DNA of 11,244 nt, from contig CADCWK010000032.1 in assembly GCA_902806375.1 (NCBI GenBank), positions 1-11,244 of the forward strand, given 5' to 3'. The translations under genes and the position numbers were made by a program. How positions within the stretch are numbered: the first letter of the stretch is position 1; every line of letters begins with the position of its first letter. This document shows positions 5,501 to 11,244 of this stretch, piece after piece. The DNA is from an uncultured Thermomicrobiales bacterium (GTDB taxonomy: Bacteria > Chloroflexota > Chloroflexia > Thermomicrobiales > UBA6265). The notes under the pieces were generated by a model, which worked only from the letters and a program-made list of their open reading frames with translations, searched no databases and was not told the DNA's origin.

Positions 5501-5542
5501 GTATCCCTCATCCGTTCAAATGGATACGCACGAAAGGTGCGT
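5501..5542 (-). other. Two overlapping hairpins in the rpiA-DUF427 gap
   Basis: ACGCAC-GAAAG-GTGCGT (5526-5542 on the + strand) is a perfect 6-bp hairpin 17 bp after the rpiA stop. GTATCC (5501-5506) faces GGATAC (5522-5527) and would cover part of the GAGGG ribosome binding site of the DUF427 gene. The two stems share bases 5526-5527 and compete. Possible readings are a weak terminator after rpiA or a site modulating translation of the next gene. There is no T tract. Confidence 0.3.
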
Positions 5543-5558
5543 CACTCACCCTTTGCAA

Positions 5559-6305
5559 TCACCGCGCCACTGCCGAGGCCAGCAACCGCACCGTCCCGGA
5601 CGTGTCCGCGACATAGGCGGCGTGGGCGATACCGAGGAACAGACCGTGGTCGACGACACCCGTGGTCGCCTTGAGGGCCCCGGCGGTCGCGGCGGGGTCA
5701 TCCATCGCCCCGGTCGCGCAGTCGAGGATCAGGTTCTGACTGTCGGTCCGGGCGGGCACGGCCTCCCTCTCCCCGGATGCGGGGACCATCCGGAGACTGG
5801 GATTGAGTCCGAGCCGGTCGAGGCGCGCCCTCGTGCCCGCCCAGCCCAGGGCGACCGTCTCGACTGGGATGGGCATGCGGCTCCCGAGCCGCGGGACCAG
5901 CTTGGCCTCGGCGGCGATCAGGACGAACCGCTGGCAGGAGAGGGCGACCAGCTTCTCGAAGAGGAGCGCGCCGCCGCGTCCCTTGGTGGCGTTGAGCGCC
6001 GGGTCGATCTCATCGGCCCCGTCGAGACCGACGGCGATCGTATCCCCCGCCAGCAGGACCTCATCCAGCGACACGACCGGGATACCGACCGATGCCGCCA
6101 GCGACGCGGTCCGCTGACTGGTCGGGACACCGGTGAACCGGAGCCCCTCTCCGGTGCGTCGCCCGAGCTCGCGGACCAGCGCCTCGGCCGTCGAACCCGT
6201 CCCGAGGCCGACGAGCATCCCATCGCTGACCTCCTCAGCGGCGGCGCGGGCCAGGGCGGTCAGGGCCGGGTCCTCCGCCGACCCCGTCTCAGCGCCCATC
6301 GGCAT
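5559..6305 (-). CDS. rpiA: Ribose-5-phosphate isomerase A
   Basis: Interconverts ribulose-5-phosphate and ribose-5-phosphate, the step after 6-phosphogluconate dehydrogenase, supplying ribose for nucleotides, His and Trp. With the start at 6305 it has 248 residues, slightly above the usual 220-235. Recognisable blocks are GLGTGSTA (33-40), GVPTSQRTASLA (59-70), AVGLDGADEIDP (91-102) with the catalytic aspartates, and KGRGGALLFEK (108-118) with the catalytic Glu117 and Lys118. The downstream body is complete to a TGA stop. The start overlaps the end of pgl by 17 bp; the second ATG at 6299 (MGAETG) would overlap by 11 bp. Neither has a strong ribosome binding site, which points to translational coupling with pgl. 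The longer open frame extending into pgl is not conserved-looking and was not used. Confidence 0.93.
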   Translation of the reverse strand: MPMGAETGSAEDPALTALARAAAEEVSDGMLVGLGTGSTAEALVRELGRRTGEGLRFTGVPTSQRTASLAASVGIPVVSLDEVLLAGDTIAVGLDGADEIDPALNATKGRGGALLFEKLVALSCQRFVLIAAEAKLVPRLGSRMPIPVETVALGWAGTRARLDRLGLNPSLRMVPASGEREAVPARTDSQNLILDCATGAMDDPAATAGALKATTGVVDHGLFLGIAHAAYVADTSGTVRLLASAVAR

Positions 6306-7086
6306 CGCGGGAGTCCCGGGCCAGCTGGGCGGCGGCGGCTTCGTCGACCAGCCAGAGGAGCTCGCCGTCGGTGGGGCGGATGATCTGGGACGGGAGGAGA
6401 TCGACATCGACGGGACCGTCCAGAACCCGCGCCAGCGTCTCGGCCTTCCCGGAGCCGCCGACCAGGAACGCGACCCGACGGGCGGCGTTGACCACCGGCG
6501 CGGTGAGGGTCAGACGCGTCGCGTCCAGCTTGGGAACGTGGTTGGCTACCGCCAGCCGCTCTGTCTCGTGGATGGCTGCCGTACCGGGAAAGAGCGACAG
6601 CGTGTGGCCGTCGTCTCCCATACCGAGGAATACGAGGTCGAAGCGGGGCACTCCGTCGGTCGCTCCGAAGACCGTTCTGATCTGGGTCGCATACATCTCG
6701 GCGGCCAGGTTGATATCGGAGACGGCGGTGGGGAATGGATTGATCCGGCCCGGCTCGGCGTCGACCTTCTCCAGGAAGGTGCGCCGGGCCTCGCCCGAGT
6801 TGCTCTCCGGGCTGTCCTCAGGGACGTAACGCTCATCCCCCCAGAAGCACTCGATCTCCCGCCACGCGACCGTGTCGCGGAACGGCGCTTCCGCCAGGAG
6901 CTGCCCCATGCGCTTCGGTGTCGAACCACCCGACAGCGCGATGAAGGCGTGACCGGTCCGCTCACCGACGGTGTCGGCGAGCAGTCCCGCGGCCGCCCGG
7001 GCGAGCGCCTCACCATCGGCGTAGATCCTGACCGTGCCGCGTTCACCGTAATCGATCGTCCGTCCGTCCGGTGCGCTCACGTCCAT
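6289..7086 (-). CDS. pgl: 6-phosphogluconolactonase
   Basis: Hydrolyses 6-phosphogluconolactone, the product of Zwf, to 6-phosphogluconate. The 265-residue protein has the family marks in order: ALSGGSTPKRM (50-60), the WGDERYVP block (82-89), and LGMGDDGHTLSLFP (154-167) with the probable catalytic His161. NHVPKLDATRLTLT and the C-terminal LPSQIIRP are also typical. Length and layout fit the DevB/NagB-like lactonase family, not the beta-propeller type. The start at 7086 is supported by GAGGG six bases upstream. It lies 54 bp after opcA, with a compact hairpin in the gap, and overlaps rpiA at its end. Confidence 0.95.
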   Translation of the reverse strand: MDVSAPDGRTIDYGERGTVRIYADGEALARAAAGLLADTVGERTGHAFIALSGGSTPKRMGQLLAEAPFRDTVAWREIECFWGDERYVPEDSPESNSGEARRTFLEKVDAEPGRINPFPTAVSDINLAAEMYATQIRTVFGATDGVPRFDLVFLGMGDDGHTLSLFPGTAAIHETERLAVANHVPKLDATRLTLTAPVVNAARRVAFLVGGSGKAETLARVLDGPVDVDLLPSQIIRPTDGELLWLVDEAAAAQLARDSRDADGR

Positions 7087-7114
7087 GTCGGTCCCTCGGA
7101 GGTAGCGGTCAGAA

Positions 7115-7133
7115 CGACGGCCCGCGGCCGTCG
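7115..7133 (-). other. Intercistronic hairpin between opcA and pgl
   Basis: CGACGGCC (7115-7122) and GGCCGTCG (7126-7133) form a perfect 8-bp stem with a three-base loop, starting seven bases after the opcA stop codon. On the transcribed strand it is followed by TTCTGACC, too short a T run for a normal terminator. It could be a partial terminator lowering expression of pgl and rpiA, or a barrier that stabilises the upstream mRNA. Confidence 0.4.
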
Positions 7134-7140
7134 ACGGTAC

Positions 7141-8406
7141 TCAGCGGCCGGAGAAGGCCTCCGCGGCGACGGCGAGGGCGCCCTCGTAGACAGGGTCCCG
7201 GGCCGCGTCCTGGAGCACGCGCTCCAGGAGGGCGGAGTCACCGGTGGCCGACGCCATCACGTACCGGGTCATGACCGGGTGCTCCGGGGTGACCGACGTG
7301 GTGACCAGCTCGCGCCCGGTGACCTGCTCGACGCGACACGTACCGGGGGTCGAGCCGGCCGACTCGATGGTCACGCGCGCGATGCCGCTGGTCGTGACCC
7401 GTGCACCCGTGGGCTGGAGCCGGACCTCGACGGTCGCGGACCGAGGGGTCCGGAAGCGGAGTAGCGGGCCACCTGGGGTCCGCTCGACCGGATCGCTCAT
7501 GCGCCAGCCCAGCCGCGAGGCCAGCCACCCGGCGAGCAGGAATGCGCCCGCCTGCCCGGCGGGGAGACCCCCAACCGGTTCGCCAGAGAACTCGATCGTG
7601 ACCGACTCGATGTTGGCAAGGGCATCGGGATCCGGTGGCGCGTCATAGAAGTGGGCGATCAGGTTCCGCCAGTCACGCAGCCGGGACCAGGCGAGGTCGA
7701 CGACGACCTGAGGGACCGACGGGTCCTGGCCGACGATCGAGGCCAGATTGGTCATCCCCCGGGGCAGATCTCCGAACGCGGCGGAATCCAGGACGACCCG
7801 GTCGCTGCTGGTCGCCAGGTCCCGGAACATGCCGAGGTCATACTGGAGATCGCCGGTCCACCACAGCACGATGGGCAGGTCCGGCACGCAGAGCGGGATC
7901 GCGGTACTGGTCGGGTTCCCGAGCTGGCGTGGCCCCCCGGTGATCGTCACGGACTCGAAGTGGCCCACGGTGCGGGAGCCGGAATCGGGCCGGACCAGCC
8001 GGGTGTCGATCGCGAGGACGCCGTCGTCGGGTATCCCGTCCGGCTGGCGACGATCGAGCGCCGGGTCGGACGCGACGGTGATCGCCCGGGTCGGATAGTG
8101 CGTCTGAAAGCTGGCGACCGCCCGTCCTGCCCGGTCGGCCTGCGCGGCGGACCGCGCACAGACGACCAGGTTGGTGGTATTGGTCCGGGCGAAGACGCCC
8201 GGGACCGACTCGGCACCGACCACCACGTCGCCGGGCCGGGCGATACCGCTGAGTCGCTGCGGCCGCGGCCCCGTGAGCCTGAGCCACTGGCTGGTCAGAC
8301 GCGCGTTGACGCGCCCTGCGTCGACGATATCGGCGTTCCAGCTTTCCACAGGACCCGGGTGCTCGAGGGTCGTATCGAGGGTCCGGTTCCGCAGGGAAGT
8401 CGTCAT
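7141..8406 (-). CDS. opcA: OpcA, glucose-6-phosphate dehydrogenase assembly protein
   Basis: A 421-residue soluble protein of the OpcA family, which in cyanobacteria and actinobacteria binds and activates Zwf, linking it to redox control. No catalytic motif is expected. Family-like stretches are TNLVVCARS (about 76-84) in an N-terminal domain, the VPDLPIVLWWTGDL segment (about 168-181), VVLDSAAFGD, VDLAWSRLRDWRNLIAHFYD and the C-terminal GGPLLRFRT region. It lies directly behind zwf (34 bp), the arrangement seen across phyla, which strongly supports the call. The ATG at 8406 is preferred; an in-frame ATG at 8424 would add six residues but has nothing like a ribosome binding site, and the chosen start has only a weak GGATC-rich stretch before it. 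Confidence 0.9.
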   Translation of the reverse strand: MTTSLRNRTLDTTLEHPGPVESWNADIVDAGRVNARLTSQWLRLTGPRPQRLSGIARPGDVVVGAESVPGVFARTNTTNLVVCARSAAQADRAGRAVASFQTHYPTRAITVASDPALDRRQPDGIPDDGVLAIDTRLVRPDSGSRTVGHFESVTITGGPRQLGNPTSTAIPLCVPDLPIVLWWTGDLQYDLGMFRDLATSSDRVVLDSAAFGDLPRGMTNLASIVGQDPSVPQVVVDLAWSRLRDWRNLIAHFYDAPPDPDALANIESVTIEFSGEPVGGLPAGQAGAFLLAGWLASRLGWRMSDPVERTPGGPLLRFRTPRSATVEVRLQPTGARVTTSGIARVTIESAGSTPGTCRVEQVTGRELVTTSVTPEHPVMTRYVMASATGDSALLERVLQDAARDPVYEGALAVAAEAFSGR

Positions 8407-8440
8407 GATCGATCCAGATCCCATCCGCGTAGCAGTGTCA

Positions 8441-10078
8441 CTATGGTCGCCGCCAGTGGAACCCGTCTTCCCGGACCATGGCGTCGGCCTCGGCCGGGCC
8501 CCATGTCCCGGAGTCGTACTGGCGCGTCGGTGAGAGGCCGTTGGCCCAGCCGTCGAGTACGGGCTGGACGATGCCCCAGGCGGTCTCGACCTCGTCCCGG
8601 CGCTGGAACAGCGTCGGGTCGCCAAGCATGGCGTCGAGGATCAGGCGCTCGTAGGCATCGGGACTCGTCTCCCCGAACGTCGAACCGTAATAGAAGTCCA
8701 TCGGGACATTGCGGAGCTTGTTGGTGGGTCCGGGGACCTTGGCCGCGAACCGGATCGCGATCCCCTCGTCCGGCTGGATCCGCATGGTGATCACGTTGCT
8801 GTCCGGGGCGGTATCCACCGCGTTCCGGAACATCAGGTGGGGGACTTTCTTGAACGTGATCGCGATCTCCGTTACGCGCCGCGGCAGGCGCTTCCCCGTC
8901 CGCAGGTAGAACGGTACGTTCGCCCAGCGCCAGTTGTCGATCTCCAGCTTCAGGGCGACGAACGTCTCGGTCTGGGACTCGGGTCGGACGCCCCGCTCGG
9001 TCAGGTAGCCCTCGACGGGCTTGCCGCCCATGTATCCCGCGCCGTACTGGCCACGGATCGCCCGGCTGTCGACCTGTGGTCCGATCGGCGGGACGACCGA
9101 CCGGAGCACCTTGACCTTCTCGTCACGGACCTCGTCACCCCGGAAGACCGCTGGCGGCTCCATCGCCACGACCGTCAGGAGCTGGAGCAGATGGCTCTGG
9201 ACCATGTCCCGCAGGGCACCGGAATCCTCGTAGTAGCCTCCCCGACCCTCGACGCCGATGGCCTCGGCGGCGGTGATCTGGATGTGTTCGACATAGCTCC
9301 GGTTGAAGACCGGCTCGAACAGGATGTTCGCGAACCGGAACGCCATGACGTTCTGGACCGTCTCCTTGCCGAGGTAGTGGTCGATCCGGTAGATCTGCTG
9401 CTCGCTGAAGACGGTCGCCATCTCCTGGATCAGCTGGCGGGCGCTCTCGACGTCATGGCCGAACGGCTTCTCGACGACGACCCGGTTCCAGCGCTCCCGC
9501 GGGTCAGAGTAGATCTCGCGGCGCTCGGCGATACCCGACGTGCCGAGGTTCTCGATGATGTCCGGGAAGTACGTCGGCGAGGTGGCGAGGTAGAACAGGC
9601 GGTTGCCCTGTGTCCGGCGCTCGGTGTCGATGGCCTCCAGCCGGGAAGCGAGATCGGTGTAGGTCTGGGCGGCGGCGAAGTCCCCCGCGACGTAGAACAG
9701 CCCCTCGCTGAACTGCTTCCAGGCCTCATCGGTGACCGGCGTCCGGGCCCCACGCACGACCGCGGCGCGCATCTCCTCGCGGAACTCCTCGTCCGTCCAC
9801 GACCGCCGGGAGACCCCGACGATGGAGAACCCCTCCGGCAGCGGGTGACCGACGGCGAGGTCCCAGAGGGCGGGCATCAGTTTCCGGGCGGTCAGGTCCC
9901 CGGTGACACCGAAGATGACCATGACACAGGGATCGGGGGTCCGCTTGTCGGTCAGACCGTCGCGGAGCGGGTTCCCGAGCGGCGCGAAGTCGTCGAACAG
10001 GTTGCGACCGCCGCTGTCCTGTCCGCGCGTGGCGGTGATGTCGGCCGCGGTTGGAGCTGGGGCCTGGGTGCTGGTCAT
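8441..10078 (-). CDS. zwf: Glucose-6-phosphate 1-dehydrogenase
   Basis: Oxidises glucose-6-phosphate to 6-phosphogluconolactone with NADP+ (or NAD+), the entry to the oxidative pentose phosphate pathway and a main source of NADPH. The 545-residue protein has a 50-residue N-terminal extension, then the Rossmann block FGVTGDLTARKL (56-67), VVEKPFGHD (201-209), the substrate and catalytic signature RIDHYLGKE (231-239, catalytic base expected at His in this block), and DNWRWANVPFYLRTGKRL in the C-terminal domain. The body is intact, ending in WRRP and TAG. The start at 10078 has AGAGG seven bases upstream. It is followed by its partner opcA and preceded by gnd, 172 bp upstream. That gap is large enough for an internal promoter, although I saw no convincing one. 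Confidence 0.97.
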   Translation of the reverse strand: MTSTQAPAPTAADITATRGQDSGGRNLFDDFAPLGNPLRDGLTDKRTPDPCVMVIFGVTGDLTARKLMPALWDLAVGHPLPEGFSIVGVSRRSWTDEEFREEMRAAVVRGARTPVTDEAWKQFSEGLFYVAGDFAAAQTYTDLASRLEAIDTERRTQGNRLFYLATSPTYFPDIIENLGTSGIAERREIYSDPRERWNRVVVEKPFGHDVESARQLIQEMATVFSEQQIYRIDHYLGKETVQNVMAFRFANILFEPVFNRSYVEHIQITAAEAIGVEGRGGYYEDSGALRDMVQSHLLQLLTVVAMEPPAVFRGDEVRDEKVKVLRSVVPPIGPQVDSRAIRGQYGAGYMGGKPVEGYLTERGVRPESQTETFVALKLEIDNWRWANVPFYLRTGKRLPRRVTEIAITFKKVPHLMFRNAVDTAPDSNVITMRIQPDEGIAIRFAAKVPGPTNKLRNVPMDFYYGSTFGETSPDAYERLILDAMLGDPTLFQRRDEVETAWGIVQPVLDGWANGLSPTRQYDSGTWGPAEADAMVREDGFHWRRP

Positions 10079-10188
10079 GGTTCAACCTCTGAGCGTGAGC
10101 GGCGATGGACCGGCGACCCCAGCGGGATTGAGTGCCTGGCGATCCGACCGACTCCCGAGCATCGAAGATGACAAGGTACAAGGGACCA

Positions 10189-10246
10189 GCCCCGGATACC
10201 AGCCCGACGGGGCCGCGATCGCCGGCGAGTCGCCTGGCGACCGCGG
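10189..10246 (-). terminator. Adjacent hairpins after gnd, possible partial terminator
   Basis: CCGCGATCGCC (10213-10223) faces GGCGACCGCGG (10236-10246): 11 positions with one mismatch, starting four bases after the gnd stop codon. The loop itself contains GGCGA/TCGCC. Next to it, GCCCCG (10189-10194) faces CGGGGC (10208-10213), sharing one base with the first stem. No T tract follows on the transcribed strand. The pair may reduce read-through from gnd into zwf or protect the gnd mRNA end. The remaining 110 bp before zwf show nothing clear. Confidence 0.4.
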
Positions 10247-10250
10247 TCGA

Positions 10251-11244
10251 TCAGGAGTGGGTCGTCCGCTCCTCGATCGCCGGTCCGGTCGGCTCCATCC
10301 ATTCCGTGTGGAAGATGCCCTCGCGGTCGTTGCGCCGGTAGGTGTGGGCGCCGAAGAAGTCTCGCTGACCCTGGACGAGATTGGCGGGAAGCTCGGCGGT
10401 GCGGTAGGTGTCGACGTAGTCGAGCGCCGCACTGAGCGCAGGACAGGGGATGCCGTAGGCCCGGGCATTGACGACCGCGCGGCGGAGAGCTGGCAGCGCG
10501 TTGTTGATCGTCTCGACGATGTGCGGCGCGACGAGGAGGTTCTCCGGCTGCTTGTCGGTGTCGCCGAACGCCAGCCGGATCGGGTCCAGCAGCTTCGCGC
10601 GGATGATGCAGCCGCCCTTCCAGATCCGGGCGATCTCCGCGAGGTTCAGGTTCCAGTCGTAGGTCGTCGAGGCCGCGCTGAGCATGGCCAGACCCTGGGC
10701 GTAGGACGAGACCTTGGCGACGTAGAGGGCATCTTCGAGCGTCTCCAGCAGCTCGTGCCGCTTGTGGTCGTCGAAGACGGTCGGCGCCTCGCGGTCGTGC
10801 TCGGGCCCACGCAGCAGGGCGCTGGCCCGGACCCGCTCGTCCTTCCGGCTGGACATCGAGCGAGCCATGACCGCGGCGTCGATCGTCGGGATCGGTGTGC
10901 CGAGGTCGAGCGCGTTCTGGCTGGTCCAGCGGCCCGTGCCCTTCTGCTCGGCGGCGTCCAGGATGATGTCGACCAGGGGCTTGCCGGTCTCCGGGTCGAT
11001 CTTGTCCAGCACGGTGGCGGTGATCTCGATCAGGAAGCTCTCGAGCTTGCCCCCGTTCCAGGTGCGGTAGATCTCCGCCATCTCCGACGCCGACAGGCCC
11101 ATCGCCCGGCGCATGATGTCGTAGGTCTCGGCGATCAGCTGCATGTCGCCGTACTCGATGCCGTTGTGGACCATCTTGACGTAGTGACCCGCGCCGCCCG
11201 GCCCGATATGGGTCACGCACGGCCCCGCCTCGGTCTTTGCAGCC
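10251..11244 (-). CDS. gnd: 6-phosphogluconate dehydrogenase, decarboxylating (5' end outside the window)
   Basis: Oxidatively decarboxylates 6-phosphogluconate to ribulose-5-phosphate and CO2 with NADP+. About 330 C-terminal residues are visible of a family length near 470; the Rossmann domain lies beyond the right edge. The frame stays open to the edge, and its first residues, AAKTEAGPCVTHIGPGGAGH, match the family just before the catalytic block HYVKMVHNGIEYGDMQ, where the catalytic Lys and Glu are both present. A GTG at 11216 is internal, not a start. Further marks are GTGRWTSQNALDLGTPIPT, WNLNLAEIARIWKGGCIIRA, YVDTYRTAELPANLVQGQRD and the final GAHTYRRNDREGIFHTEW, which closes the active site of the neighbouring subunit. 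This is the long, GndA-type enzyme. It is the most upstream gene seen of the run, so the operon promoter is probably off the window. Confidence 0.96.
   Translation of the reverse strand, partial: AAKTEAGPCVTHIGPGGAGHYVKMVHNGIEYGDMQLIAETYDIMRRAMGLSASEMAEIYRTWNGGKLESFLIEITATVLDKIDPETGKPLVDIILDAAEQKGTGRWTSQNALDLGTPIPTIDAAVMARSMSSRKDERVRASALLRGPEHDREAPTVFDDHKRHELLETLEDALYVAKVSSYAQGLAMLSAASTTYDWNLNLAEIARIWKGGCIIRAKLLDPIRLAFGDTDKQPENLLVAPHIVETINNALPALRRAVVNARAYGIPCPALSAALDYVDTYRTAELPANLVQGQRDFFGAHTYRRNDREGIFHTEWMEPTGPAIEERTTHS

Noticed and set aside
6133..8790. Long + strand open frames across pgl, opcA and zwf
   Set aside because: They are shadows of intact - strand genes with strong motifs and show no start signals or family features.
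11216..11244. GTG at 11216 as the start of a short gnd
   Set aside because: The frame continues upstream to the window edge with family-typical residues (GPCVTHIGP), so the codon is internal and the gene is simply cut by the window.
1..11244. Search for CRISPR arrays, tRNA or rRNA genes, insertion sequences and phage genes
   Set aside because: No regular spaced repeats, cloverleaf patterns, transposase-like frames or terminal repeats were seen; composition looks even throughout.

Overview
The window is G+C-rich DNA with codon choice almost wholly ending in G or C, dense genes and no mobile elements. The mix of genes suggests a high-GC bacterium of the Chloroflexota: an archaeal/fungal-type aspartate-semialdehyde dehydrogenase, a Zwf with its OpcA partner, a long GndA-type 6-phosphogluconate dehydrogenase, an M50/CBS protease and a likely leaderless transcript. 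A Thermomicrobia- or Limnocylindria-like lineage is my best guess, and an actinobacterium is the main alternative. The lineage is inferred from gene style, not proven.

Left part, + strand (about 18-2925): the start of the aspartate pathway. Aspartate kinase (338-1786) and aspartate-semialdehyde dehydrogenase (1867-2925) make aspartate semialdehyde, the precursor of lysine, methionine, threonine and isoleucine. Ahead of them lies the most interesting element of the window, which looks like a complete ribosome-mediated transcription attenuator. A promoter (18-46) places the transcript start on the ATG of a 55-residue leader peptide (53-220), so the leader would be read from a leaderless mRNA. 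The peptide carries the cluster ITTTTTIATGIT. The RNA around it forms four competing segments: a protector stem (158-165 with 200-207), a 15-bp antiterminator (193-207 with 244-259) and an intrinsic terminator (256-281) with a U-rich tail. The logic is that of the enteric thr leader: stalling at Thr or Ile codons when their charged tRNAs are scarce would let the antiterminator form and switch on aspartate kinase.

Middle (2926-3972): a 374-bp intergenic stretch rich in dyad symmetry, then a MarR-type regulator (3300-3878) whose promoter overlaps inverted repeats. A very strong bidirectional hairpin (3923-3972) separates it from the convergent operon on the other strand.

Right part, - strand (11244 down to 3981): one co-oriented run of genes, read right to left: gnd (its 5' end lies outside the window), zwf, opcA, pgl, rpiA, a DUF427 protein and an M50 site-2-protease-like membrane protein with CBS domains. 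The first five form the whole oxidative pentose phosphate route from glucose-6-phosphate to ribose-5-phosphate, with OpcA as the Zwf assembly/activation factor. Small hairpins sit in several of the gaps and may tune the expression of individual genes. The last two genes have no obvious link to the pathway.

All base pairings and motifs were found by eye; no folding program, alignment or database search was run.
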